Shown piece after piece: positions 21,223 to 35,212 of a stretch of 64,000 bases of DNA. Under the pieces are notes generated by a model. That model had not been told where the DNA came from, made no database searches, and was given only the letters and a program-made list of their open reading frames with translations. Numbering within the stretch: position 1 is the first letter of the stretch; every line of letters begins with the position of its first letter. Source of the stretch: Trichaptum fuscoviolaceum (taxonomy: Eukaryota; Basidiomycota; Agaricomycetes; Hymenochaetales; Trichaptaceae); NCBI GenBank assembly GCA_910574455.1, contig CAJSYZ010000009.1, positions 3,613,040 to 3,677,039 of the forward strand, in the 5' to 3' direction. Both the position numbers and the translations under genes were made by a program.

Positions 21223-21956
21223 ATGGGACCCCCAAGTCGCTATGCACTCCGTCTCGCAGCGCGGGACCAGACCGAAGCTGCCGCTACCCAGACCACAGTC
21301 CATCATATCCAGCCAGAAAGACCTCGTATACCAATTGGCATTGACACGTCTTCGATGACAAACACTGAATGGGCGAAGTACCACCTTACGCAGTTGACAA
21401 CAGCGACCTCCGGAGATGAGTTCGCTGCCCGAGGATGCGCGTTCCTTGCTCGACAGGTGAACATCACGATGAACGGAGTCCATGTCTCTCCTGCTCTCTA
21501 CGCGGAACAATGGGGTGCTGCGGTCGGCCTGAAGGGATCAATCTCGTTTGCTGGCGTGGTGGAGACTCCTCAGGTTAGAATACCGATGACTCAAGTGCGT
21601 GTAGGATTCAATTGTTTCAAAAGAGTCTAATTTTATCTTGAAACATGACAATCTGCGTATAGAATGCTGGACTCGTGGGTCTAATGTACGACGCCATATT
21701 CGTACCGTCTGAACCCAGCGCCGTTTTCGGAACAGGAGCGTTGGGCAGGATCGCGGTAACATCATCTATCAACCTCGTGTAAGCAGAGAATATATTCAAT
21801 CTCGACATTCCCGACATCCGTTATTGACTACTTGGATACAGAATCGCAGACGACAAGAATCTCCCTGATTCAACCATGGATAAAAGAAGGGTTGTTTCGA
21901 TCAACCAAGTGCTTATTGACAAAGATGACGCCCTGACGTTCCCTCTTCGCGACTGA
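21223..21956 (+). CDS. small hypothetical protein (about 180 aa)
   Basis: Starts MGPPSRYALRLAARDQTEAA. Exon 1 contains MTNTEWAKYHLTQLTTATSG, then CAFLARQVNITMNGVHVSPA and GAAVGLKGSISFAGVVETPQ. After an intron from about 21573 to 21661, exon 2 reads NAGLVGLMYDAIFVPSEPSA then GTGALGRIAVTSSINLV; after a second intron (about 21779-21840), exon 3 reads IADDKNLPDSTMDKRRVVSI, NQVLIDKDDALTFPLRD and TGA at 21954-21956. The helix-rich start and beta-rich remainder recall small NTF2/SnoaL-like folds, but no motif settles it. No signal peptide or membrane segment. The gene structure is convincing; the function is unknown. Confidence 0.7.
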
Positions 21957-22073
21957 TTTCAAGAAAATAATAAACTACGTCACATTGTATAATGCGCAAC
22001 ATACAGACATACACTGCTAATTACATGTTTTATTGCAGTGACGAAGCAACTTAACAGGTGATCAGAAAATCAA

Positions 22074-23910
22074 TCACATAAATTCTTCAAGCGCCCACTC
22101 TCCGGACGTGTTGGACATCATAGTGTAAAGTTCAAAAGAACTAGGCCGCTCGCCCGGAACGATCGAAAGGCATCGGCTCACGGCATCGAATAGTTCACTC
22201 GGGACTTCTCCCAGCACGTTAGCATGTTCGGCCTTTATTTGGTCTTTGCATAAAGCCAAAGAGAAAGCAGGTTCGTTCGGAAATTTCTCTTCAAATGGAC
22301 TCTTCCCTGTTAATAGCTTGACGTGGTGTCTTTTCAGAAGCGGTTGGGGTACACTCTATTCATGTCGCTTACCTCGATTATTGTCATCCCAAGAGCCCAT
22401 ATGTCGTCTTCTTGTGTTCTAAGTCCATGCAATACTCGCTCCTTGCTTGCCCACCGAAGGGTGTAGTCACCGACTGAATTCCAGCTTGAGTCCGACGAGT
22501 TGGAAGAGGCTGTGACTGAAAGTGGCCTTTCTGAACTGTCCTGGGTGGCGATTCTCCTCATCAACCCGAAATCCGTCAACAGGGGCTGGTTCTCTTCGCC
22601 GACTAGGATATTGCACTAATGCCATCGGTGGTTAAATTTTCGTTGGTAAGAACTGGGAAACTCTTTTGCCCACGTACTCCTTTAATATCTCCGTGGACAA
22701 GCTCCGTTTCATGCAGAAAATGGATCGCGCTAACAATGTATACGAACTTTCAAGACGTTCATCATCAGTATATTTCAGCCGACTCATTGACAAGATTGAC
22801 CTTTGAGCGAACAAATTCTATCTTGTCCCGTATGTTAACCTTTTCAAGAAACTTGTTCACGTTCCCTTGCGCTTGATATTTGAATACAAGACCGATCTCG
22901 GCCCTATTTCCTGGATGCTCGTCAGTAATCCCGAGGAACGGGTTGATGCCTGGATGGTCTAGTCCGAGCCAATTCAGGGCTTCTTCGTGTAAAGGCTGAG
23001 ACGATTTAAGATCGTGTTCAGATTGGAAAAATAGCATCTGGTACGTACACCCCATAAACTCTTCTTTTTCTTCTTCACCTTAACCGTCCTATAGTATCGA
23101 AGAAACTTCACGACAACTTGCTCAGACTGTTCCACTGGTTCGTCTCCACCCAAGGTCGCTTGATATACATCTGCAGAGCCGCCACAAGCAAATGGGTCAG
23201 GACAGTTGAACTCGACCCTTGTGATCTGGAGGGATTTCGGTATTGTGCAATTTGAACGACATAAATCAGCAAGTTTTTGAATCCATCGTTTACGCAAAGT
23301 CGCGTCGACCAAGCTGCCGATTATCATCTATATTTTAGTGAGAGGTTTTCTCATTACTAGTATGTCAATTAACAAGTCAGGAATACCGCACCGTCTCCAA
23401 AGCATTTATACAAGCATCTACTTCCCCGGCCGTCTGTGCCTTATCTTTGGTGTGCTTCCACTTATCGGAAAGACTGATGACATAATTGAATAATTTCTGA
23501 GGCCAACTTCTGTGTATAAGACTTGTAAGCTGGGCTCCAATAAGTTTGTATATTATGCTGTGAGATCATACTTGACCATATGGAAACCGGTAAAGCAACT
23601 TCAGAAGTTCCTTTCTGACTTTTGGGGCACCGGGAAATGACATGTAGGTTGTCGACCAGAGATCTTGGTGGTACTGCAGAAAGGGGTTAGAGACACTGGC
23701 GTGGCCCGAGGAAGGCGCTGTAGCTCGGACGACGTCCTTATAGCACCACCTTTGCCGTTGAGACTGATAGTTCTGAGGAACATCTATTCTATCAAAGAGT
23801 TGTTTTGCAGCAGAATGTAGACAGATTACTAAAAGATCCGGTCAACTAATACATGTTTTCAGATACTCTTCACGAATTCACGCACAGCACACTGCCATCC
23901 CGTACTAAAG
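22074..23910 (-). CDS. TKL-like protein kinase of the Agaricomycete type
   Basis: An N-terminal region of about 100 residues (RWCYKDVVRATAPSSGHASV, TTYMSFPGAPKVRKELLKLL; 23790-23580) is followed by SDKWKHTKDKAQTAGEVDAC (about 23480-23400). The kinase domain follows: a Gly loop CGGSADVYQA (about 23180), lysine in EQVVVKFLRYY, GLDHPGINPFLGITDEH, HETELVHGDIKG (about 22720-22690), intron, CNILVGEENQPLLTDFGLMR (DFG at about 22575), the activation region SVGDYTLRWASKERVLHG, then DDIWALGMTIIEV and PNEPAFSLALCKDQIK to EEFM and TGA at 22074-22076. Catalytic Lys, Asp (HGD in place of HRD, common in this expansion) and DFG are all present. The gene looks functional. The first exon is uncertain; an ATG near 23925 followed by an intron is one option. 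The substrate is unknown. Confidence 0.78.
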
Positions 23911-24251
23911 AAAGTAGTACCATAGAACGAACGAGAATGATGCTGTGTTAAATGCAGCACGGCAAAAGGCAAGGATTCGACATGAGGCCTGTTCCACAAT
24001 TTCGTTTTCCTACTCCGAGGACTTTGCAGTCACGAGGCATCAATGGAAGCTAGTGCAGGCATTAAGCCTTATTCAAGCTCAACCCAAAAGTGAAAGCAGA
24101 TCGAAAGCAACACCACCACGTTTGCGCCACTTCTCGACCACTCAAGCAACTTGATATAATGCACAAAAAACACTGCTCATGATATACCATTGAATTAAAG
24201 CATAAAATACAATTTTTGAAAGCCCCAGCTTAGCTCCAAGGGCTTAATTGT
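23911..24251. other. intergenic region
   Basis: About 340 bp between the kinase promoter and the 3' end of cellobiose dehydrogenase. No gene is seen. Confidence 0.4.
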
Positions 24252-27170
<2,919 letters not shown>

Positions 27171-27209
27171 CGCTCACAGACGTACTGTGTCGTTCGTTCG
27201 TCTGCATCG

Positions 27210-27217
27210 TATATAAG
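27210..27217 (-). promoter_or_regulatory. TATA box of cellobiose dehydrogenase
   Basis: On the minus strand the sequence reads TTATATAC, about 40 nt upstream of the ATG. Confidence 0.55.
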
Positions 27218-27900
27218 CATTTCCAGAGCGAAGCCCGTTCCATACGCGAAAATTGACGATGTTCTGAAATTAGAATAGAACGATTGTTCTTCCTCTCGCT
27301 TGTTCAAGTTTGTGTTTTCGAGTCTCGTGGTCCATGCACGAGACAATGGCGGTGTACCTTCGCAATGCCAGTCAGCCAGAGATTTACCGAAGAAAAAAGT
27401 GTTGAGCGATTGCGTAGTGACGTGCTCGGAAATACGTCTGCTCAACAAGGGAAGAATCACAAACCTTGTTTCCCCACGCCGGCTCCGTATTTAGAAATTT
27501 AGAAATAATAGTGACCCAAGTCCTTTCTTAACGGCGATGTGCGGCGCTGAGTACTGATGATACATAGTAATGATGACAAGAGCGTCATTAAAATGCTTCT
27601 ATGTGAGTCTGTAAGTTTTGCGCAGGTTGCGGCGAGAAGAGGGTTTTTCTCGCGACCCATTTTTCTGTCCATATTCGGGATGAGAGTCATGGTATATCGA
27701 ACGCAGGGTTGTCCCCTCAGATCACCCATAACACCTGAAGGCATATTGGTTACCAGATCACTGTTCAGCAATGATATTAGCTAACGACAATGGTGCAAGG
27801 GTTCACTGACAAGATATCGCCATCTTTCAGAGGGAAATTGTCGGCATATCAATAATCCAATGCAAATACATAAAATTGCCAGCTCAGAAGCGAGACCAGA
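27218..27900. other. intergenic, upstream of CDH
   Basis: About 680 bp. It holds the distal CDH promoter on its left. The small ORFs are not convincing. Confidence 0.4.
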
Positions 27901-28720
27901 GAGCACATCCAAGATGTGTGTGTCCAGTCGACATCAAGGTAAGCTCCTCCATCGTGCTTTGAGGGTGCTGTATCTAGAATAGAGTATAAATTAAGACGTT
28001 ACTCAGGTAGACAATTTAACTTAACTCACCGAATTTTGTGGCAAGCTTCCGATTCATCCAAACGCAGTTCCCAAAATTATTATTGTAACAATCGTTTTCC
28101 ATGTACTCAACTCTGTCATATCATCCCGCGCAGGGTGAACAGCCCGCGGAAAGGCTAGAACCTATTTGGGAAACTGAATAATTGTAGCACAAATAAGACC
28201 CTTGTCGATCATCAGTGACATTAGTGTGGCGAGTCAGCATCCGCGCATTACATTCGTCCGGAGTTAATCCACGAAGATGAGCTGGAAGAAAGGCGGTCCG
28301 GACCACATCAGAGTAGTTATGTCGCTCATCAAATTCCAGTGGCAGCAGCTACAGAAGCACACTGCAACACGGGATCCCAATCAAATACCGGACCAAGTGG
28401 TGGTACCAATCTGATCGGATAGTTCAGCCTATACATTTAGCGAAGACGTCGTGTCTCTGAATGGTGTCGAAAGATTGGCTCGCACAATGATGCCAGCGAG
28501 AAGATGAAAAGAGGCCTTATTGATTGATAAAAAAAAAGTCTCCCGAGGTTTGTCGACTTGTCGCCGTAAAACTTCTGTCCACGGACCACGGAAGTAGTCA
28601 CGAACGTGCAAAGCACGAAGGGACCTCGGGCGAGAGCGAAAAGCTTTCAACGAGAGGTAAGGTCTGGAGGAAGAAAAGAGAGGAGATTGCATGAGTTAAA
28701 TTTGGATGTACAAGCTGTTG
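27901..28720 (-). CDS. possible multi-exon gene, unrecognised
   Basis: Several minus-strand segments read like exons joined by GT-AG introns. The first candidate (28690-28440) is arginine/serine-rich: MQSPLFSSSRPYLSLKAF... with ETFFLSINKASFHLLAG. After a TGTAG acceptor near 28350 comes LLPLEFDERHNYSDVVRTAF, then LPAHLRGLTPDECNARML, TNVTDDRQGSYLCYNYSVSQ, FPRAVHPARDDMT, EFEYMENDCYNNNFGNCVWM and GGAYLDVDWTHTSW (about 27950), ending at a TGA near 27870. The acidic GGAYLDVDW could suggest a glycosyltransferase DXD site, but its position near the C-terminus does not fit GT32 enzymes. No function is assigned; start and boundaries are uncertain. It may equally be a remnant. Confidence 0.35.
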
Positions 28721-29425
28721 TTGCCCTGAGATGGCAAGCCAATAGAGCATAAGTCATTTGATGTAGTTTTCTCCGTTTATTGCCGTTGATCGACAAAACA
28801 TTGGCACGCTATACAGTAGATGTCTTTGCCGATTGCGTGAGTCAATAAACGCACGACCGCGATCAGGGGTACCATATTGGCACACCCCGCAGTCTCCATA
28901 ATGTACGGAGAGAATATAGAAACCATATAATTCAAGCTGTCGGGTGCCTGAACCTTGCGGGGAATACGACAGAATTGAATTAGGTTAAACGCACTTAGTC
29001 GGTATTGGACATTCTCCCATCTATTGCGGTTTTCCCGAGGAGTACATTGCGACAGAGATGATGATGTAGTACGGACTTTGTTCTGGTTTTACGATCCGTC
29101 TGAAATAGACACAGAGAGCTGTGCGGACACAAGGTTTTTCGTAGAAGACAAACCCAGGACGGTGACCTCACCAAACGCGCCTTCGACCTCTACGCTTCCG
29201 AGAAAACTCAGGACAGTTGAGTACTAAGGTTAAAAGTAGGTGCAACCTCAAATAGTCAAGCTAAAGTTAAGTCAGTCTGCTCAAGATAATCTTGAAGTGC
29301 GAAAAATAGCACTTCGGGATATAAGTCAGTCAACCACATGATTTCAAAAATAAGATAGACGAAAAACACACCGAGATAACATACTAATGTAAGCGGATGA
29401 CTCGTCACTTTTAAAAAAGGCCAAA
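28721..29425. other. intergenic region
   Basis: About 700 bp, AT-rich. A short plus-strand ORF at 29024-29227 shows no known domain. Otherwise nothing is seen. Confidence 0.4.
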
Positions 29426-30760
29426 TCACTGCGCAAGCCAGCGTCCTTGCACTACATCCATTTCAGTGCCGGGAGGAATTGGTTCGCCATCTATTTCCAA
29501 ACCGCCATCTATACACGCCTTGGGTAGATATTGGATGAGCTCTGCTGCTGTGCAAACAGATAGGAATTCTGGTGGCACAGGAGAGGTCACTCCGAGCCTG
29601 AAGCGCCTTTTGGGGCCCGCTGTTCTGTATCTCTGATAGGCCATATGAACGAAAACCAGCCTGACCGTGTTAAACAGAACACATACGAGTAACGAGAGGT
29701 GCCCAGAGTGAAGAAACGTTCTATGAGTGTCCTCTGACTCCTTCTGAGGTGCAGTGACTGTCACTCCATGCGGAAGGAGGCGCATCACTTCATCGGTGGG
29801 AAGACTGCGAGAGTAGAAACTGTCTCCCAGTATTGGCGCTGAAACGTGCGATCGTCAGGACAGAGAAAGAACTTCACACGCGACACTCACTTTTGAGTAC
29901 ATGTGCCAAATGCACGCGCAGCTGATGTTTTATTCCCGAATGCAGCGACAACTTGACGAGTGATAATGGCACTTTATCGGACGACCCCAACAATTCCCAG
30001 TCTGTTAATGCAGGACTCCCTCGTATCTCGTCGATAGCAACCTTTCCATCATCGATACGCAGCGGTGCACGAATGGAGCCCATGTGAGCTCCGCTGGGAA
30101 ACGACTTCTGACCACCGCGAACAATGGCGTAGTAGGTCTTCTTGATGGTGTGAGACTGGAATTGTTCGGATATCGCTCGAGCGTATGTTTTGCTTTTCGC
30201 AAGAAGGAGAGCACCTGTGGTGTACTTTGTGTATACAAGAAAGATGAGACGTGGCTTTCCGTACTCATGTAAACGTTGAGCATACCTTGTCTAAACGGTG
30301 AACTTGGAAGAGATCGGACTGAAGGTTCAGCTCCTCCCTCGTATCTATTATACAGAGTTCAGTCCACCGGAAGCCCGATAAAGGATGTTCACGCACCAGA
30401 CAGCAGACCGTCGAACGCATTCTTCTGAATAAATCATACCAGTGTGAGCAACCTTTCCACATCCACGAATTCCAAGATGCCCACTCGTCCTGATGTTTTG
30501 TTCGATTGACAAATAAGTCCGGATGGCTTGTTGACCACAACAACAGCCTTATCTTCATAAAGAAGCCACTGATTTAATTTTGAAGCTTGTCGTCGCGCTG
30601 TTCTAAGAGTCGCGTTCATGACATGTCGCGTCGCATGCATTTTTTTTCGTTCAACAGCCTTAGATGCAGTACCTTGAGCAGTCACGGTGGCAGTGCAAAT
30701 GTGTTCCCACGGCCCCGCCACCGACGTGCCACTGGCAGCCTCGGTGTCAGTAAACTTCAA
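29426..30760 (-). CDS. RluA-family RNA pseudouridine synthase
   Basis: Isomerises uridine to pseudouridine in RNA. The N-terminal part has ASKLNQWLLYEDKAVVVVNK then PSGLICQSNK (about 30590-30500), followed by KNAFDGLLSG and, after an intron, LNLQSDLFQVHRLDK (about 30330-30290). The Asp in HRLD is the catalytic residue. The next exon continues with the family continuation GALLLAKSKTYARAISEQFQ then SHTIKKTYYAIVRGG (about 30215-30110). GIKHQLRVHLAHVLK (about 29910) matches the KxHQLRVH motif, and APILGDSFYS the conserved PILGD. The C-terminus reads LGVTSPVPPEFLSVCTAAEL, GEPIPPGTEMDVVQGRWLAQ and a stop at 29426. An upstream basic stretch (ERKKMHATRHVMNATLRTAR) could be mitochondrial targeting, as in Pus5-type enzymes. 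ATG at 30760 is assumed; MHATRH is an alternative start. Confidence 0.88.
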
Positions 30761-31499
30761 CTTAACCCAGTCTCATCGTTAACTTTGCGCATACTCTCAC
30801 TATGAGTGACCTACAATTCTACAAAATTGACTGTTACTGATGTAGGTTCCCTCTATCTTGGCTTCACTATTATCTTCTCTTTGTCCGAAGATACTTATCC
30901 TTCTAAGCCTTTCGAGTTGACACATATCATCGAACTATTCTTGCAATATGACTGTTGCTGATGTATGAGTTTCTAACCCCATCACTTCAGATAATCTCCG
31001 GTGAAAGATACCTCCGGTCGTATCTGATTGTATGTCTACGTCAACCTCATGTCATACTCTGGCCATATGATCGTATCTTTTCAATGGTTTCGAATGGATG
31101 ACAGCTGGATACATGGCCAGTCGGCGTGCAAGGCGCGAGGAGCGAGCTTCGACCCAGAGCTTAACGACATACCACAGAGTATCAATGAGTCCTTCGCGCG
31201 GCTGGGTGCTCTGATCGGTGAGTATGCACATATGGCCTGAGCTTCCATGTCTTTCATTTCTAAGAAGTGTCATAACTTCGCACCGGACCTTCACACCATC
31301 ATCCGCCTACCATATTCGAGGCGGAGCTTGCGATTCCCGGGGGTATCCAATTGAGCTCTGTACAGCCATAGGCAAAGAGTCCGATTTCATTCTGAACCGC
31401 ACTTACCTTGAGCTTTGGCAACTGTAAGTAGTACGCTTCTATCTATTGCTGTTATCTGACCCAGTGATACGCAGTCCGACGAAAGAACTGTCTACTTGA

Positions 31500-31622
31500 C
31501 GGGCTGGATGGGCCACGGCGATGTGCTTATCGATTGTTCCTGAAACTCACCATTCTCCGCATAACTTTGACGGCTTCGCATTTTAGGGTGGTCTTAGGGC
31601 CCAGAAAAAACCAGCGAATGCT
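31500..31622 (+). pseudogene. relic of a tyrosinase 3' end
   Basis: GGGCTGGATGGGCCACGGCG followed by ATGT (31501-31524) resembles the GACTGGACGCACCACGGCGA stretch of the intact tyrosinase (about 35090-35110). After an intron-length gap, GGTGGTCTTAGGGCCCAGAA then AAAACCAGCGAATGC resembles its terminal exon (35174-35208), which encodes GGHRAWKKPANA. The relic reads GGLRAQKKPANA. Upstream exons are not recognisable, so this is a truncated third copy. Confidence 0.6.
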
Positions 31623-32279
31623 TTAGCGAAATCCGTCAACGCGAAATTGGCGCTCTGTCATTCTATTCTGCATGTGCCATATCTCTCCAACTGGAACTTT
31701 CGGTCTTCAGATTCGTACAATCACGATGTCGACCCGCTTGCTTCTCTGACAATATTCAACTGACTCCGCTGCCATCATTCAATTGCGAAATCGATGGTAC
31801 CAGACAATCGATAGTGCCTAGGACGTAAAGCCTGAGACTGATTGACCTTGAACCTTCGGTCGAAAGCTATCTTTTTCTGTTCAAAACTTTTGCTTTACGT
31901 CTGTTGCTACTCCCATCTCTCATCTCAAATTTCCCGAAGACAGGCAAAAACAGTTCAGGGAAACTGTCCTTGGAGCCTAGCTTGGGCGATGCTACCTTCC
32001 CGGATACTTTGGAAAAGCGGACAACCTGTACTGTGACCGCCGCTACAATGATCACCGATTCATTTCGGGTACTATTCTGTCTCCCGCTGCCATAAGCTGA
32101 AAGTGTCTTGGTTCCTCGCGGCGCCTGCTCTCTTCCGCTGCCTTCTGTTCTAGCTAACCCGCGTATTACTGTATCGCAGCGAGGAACAATACACTAATGA
32201 TAGGGCCCAGTGGGGTGTCAGTACCTAAGGAAACTATGGAAGCGGAATATACTACTGTACCTTTCTGCGGTCATCATTG

Positions 32280-32287
32280 TATAAATA
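32280..32287 (+). promoter_or_regulatory. TATA box of tyrosinase 1
   Basis: TATAAATA lies 51 nt upstream of the ATG at 32338. Confidence 0.6.
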
Positions 32288-32337
32288 CCTCACAGTCTGC
32301 ACACCGACATCCCCAGCGACAATCTACTTTTCTCACT

Positions 32338-35212
32338 ATGGATACAGCCACGAAACCATACTATATCACTGGCCGTAACGACACTGGCGTTGTTGCGCCG
32401 CGTCTGTCCATCGAAGAGCTACAGCTCAAGGATGAGCAGTTCACTCTGTTTATCTTGTCCTTCCTCATTATCCAGGACCGAAAAGATTCCATTGCGTCAG
32501 GGCCTCTTCCAATCCCTCCCGGTACTGGAGTTGCTGCAGCTACGTTCTTTAATATTGCTGCTATCCATGGGAAGCCATATGGGAGGTGGCCTGGTGACCA
32601 TAAAGAATACCGGTCAGACTTCGATGCAAATGACCCAAAGGATACTGAGCCAGTCCCCTCTCGCTTCGGAGGTATGTTACCGTCTCTCGCTCGCGCTTAA
32701 CTTCGTCTCACTCACGATTGTTTCTGCAGGCTACTGCAAGTGAGAGATCTTCTTCTCTTCATTTCCCGCTATAGTCTAACTTTAGGCGGCGCAGTCACGG
32801 ATCCGTGCTCTTTCCAACCTGGCATAGACCTTACGTCCTATTGATTGAAGTAAGATTCAACGTCTTTTACCCCTCAGTTATTCTCACAATCTTGTAGCAA
32901 GCGATTGGAGAGCAAGCTACGGCTTTAGCTTTGGCGTTCGATAAACTCGAACAAGAAGAAGATCCAAATTGTACAAAGTGGCAAGAGGCTGCTAAGCAAC
33001 TTCGATTCCCGTGCGCTTCCTCGTTGTTCTCTTCTAATAAATGCTGTTCATTCATCTGATTTCGTATCGAAGGTATTGGGACTGGGCCTCTCCGAAGGTT
33101 GAACAGGAAGGGATGCCCTGTGTCCTTTATGCGGAAACTCTTTCCCTCAAGGTACCCAAGAGCGACGAGAAATTCAGCGTCGCAAATCCACTTGCGCTAT
33201 TTCCGATTCAAGTTATTCCAGATGATTTCACGGTCGAGGTCGATGACGAGGTCAGATCAGATATTTCTATCAGCATTGACCCCTTATTCTGACTAACCCT
33301 CCGTAGAACGTTAAATCTTACTTCACAACATGGAAGACGACTCTCCGACACCCGCGAAGCGATAAAAATGCAGAGAATAGTCGCATTGACGAATTGCAGA
33401 AGTGCGTTCCTCTCACTTCCTGCGTCTACGGATCTTCTGACAGTGAACAGCGACCTGAAGACTCATGCGTGCGACCTTCGCTCGAAGGTGGCCGCCCTCT
33501 TTACTTTCGGGGAGGGTGAGGATCCCAACCGAGTGTGAGCGTCTTTTTGTCTAATACGAATGAGGGATTAAAATTGTTGCGTAATTCTAGATGGGATGAG
33601 TTCAGTAACCACTCTCCCGTCACGATAAAAAAGGAGTCGGAAGCTTACCGAGGATCTCTTGAGGGCGTTCATGATATCGTTCATGATATTATTGTGAGTA
33701 ACTCGAATATCCTTTGCTGGAAGTGCTCTCATCGACTCAATTGTAAGGGTGGTTTGGGTCACATGGTGAGCATACAGCCTTATAGTGAAAACGGTCTTAA
33801 TTGACGAGAAGCGATGTAGGGTTTCCCCGACTATGTAGGCGCTTCATCGTATCCATTGTCGGTTTTTTCTTCATTTTTAACATGAGCTACATGTAGGCGG
33901 GCTTCGATCCCATTTTCTACTGTGAGTAAGCACTTCGAGAATCGAGATGGGTGATAATCTTACAAATGATATCTCGTAGTGCACCATGCCAATGTTGACA
34001 GGCTTTGTGAATATCTTTATCTTCCCCTTCTTTGTTCTCAGACTGACGGCGGCGGAACAATCTGCACGCAGACGCTTTGTGGGAATATTGCTACCAGCCC
34101 GAGAACAAAGGCGACGGCTACTGGATGGGTAGTGGTTACAAGCAGACGACTAACTCGGGGACGATTAAGGTTGTTCCTTGGAAGCAGGTACTTGCTTTCT
34201 TGTTACAGTCAAGAGAGAAATTCTCTAAATGTTTCGTTCCTGTCCCTAGCCTGCAGGCACCTATTCAGCTGTATACAATGCTCAACTATTGCCGGATTCT
34301 GCTTTGGCACCGTTTAGAATGATAAATGGTGAATACTGGTCGTCTAAGGAAGCCAGGTACCTCACCAAGGGTGCGACCCCCAAATGTAGGCCTCATTTTC
34401 TTTCACCGAGAAATAATGCTTATAAAAATCAGACTATACCTACCACACCTTGGGAATCAAGGTTGACGAAGACGCTTCCAAAGAGCAGCGACTTAAGGCA
34501 CGACGCACCGTGCAAGGGTACTACGATTACAAGCCTAAGCCAAGGTATACGTACGGAGACCTATTCAAGAACATTCGTGTTCGACTGCCGGAGAATTTCG
34601 AGGTCGTAGAGGGCCATAGGCAATTCGTTGTCGTCGCTAACTTGTTGGAGCACGCATATAACGGCCCATACTCCTTCAAGCTTTACAAGAAAGGCACCTC
34701 CGAGCCTGAGCTTGTTGGAGGAGTGTCGGTTTTCGCGCGTCCTGATCACTCACCCTGTGCCGCATGCGCCGGGCATCGAGCTGATGGATCTACTGTTAAG
34801 GGTGCCATCTTCCTCGACGAGAAGACCGTTGACGATTTGATCGGCGATGACAAAATCGAGACGCACGGGATTACTGCTGTTGCAAACGGGATTAAGAATC
34901 TTCTCCATGCAGAGCTCACGAATCCGGAGGGCGTTCGGCTGGGTGTTGTACACTTACCGGAAGAATATTCTGAAGGCATCGGTGCTGAATCACACTTGGC
35001 GAAGGATGTGGCGCCTGTTAGCGTAACGCTTTTGTCTACAGCTGCCGTCCGGCGCACCGATATTGACGGAAGCCCGATCAGTTGGGCGGACTGGACGCAC
35101 CACGGCGATGTCTTTGAAGTATGTGCAGTAGTTTGACTCATTCTGACAGTGTACTGATTTCTTCGTTATGCAGGGTGGTCATCGTGCCTGGAAGAAACCA
35201 GCAAATGCATAA
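32338..35212 (+). CDS. tyrosinase (polyphenol oxidase), copy 1
   Basis: Type-3 copper monophenol/o-diphenol oxidase. No signal peptide; starts MDTATKPYYITGRNDTGVVA. Copper site A: IHGKPYGRWPGD gives the first His (about 32567), and [18 protein letters not shown] (about 32797-32850) the next two; then YWDWASP. Copper site B: EGVHDIVHDII (about 33660-33690) and HHANVDRL (33980), which joins YALWEYCYQPENKGDGYWMG over an intron. [12 protein letters not shown] is also kept. The C-terminal lid domain starts with YHTLGIKVDEDASKEQRLKA, has LLEHAYNGPYSFKLY, the CxxC pair in SPCAACAGHRADG (about 34755-34790), and ends WADWTHHGDVFE/GGHRAWKKPANA with TAA at 35210-35212. About eleven introns. All six copper histidines can be found. 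Likely cytosolic and latent until the C-terminal domain is removed, as in other mushroom tyrosinases; in melanin or phenol defence (inference). Confidence 0.93.

Larger units (their letters stand above)
30761..32337. other. intergenic region containing a tyrosinase relic
   Basis: About 1.6 kb. Related sequences ACTGTTACTGATGTAGGTT (about 30829) and ACTGTTGCTGATGTATGAG (about 30949) occur about 120 bp apart. The only gene trace is the tyrosinase 3'-end relic at about 31500-31622. ORFs near 31028 and 31218 have no recognised domain. Confidence 0.5.

Noticed and set aside
27901..28330. GT32 glycosyltransferase based on GGAYLDVDW
   Set aside because: The DXD-like motif is near the C-terminus and the expected order of conserved blocks is not present.
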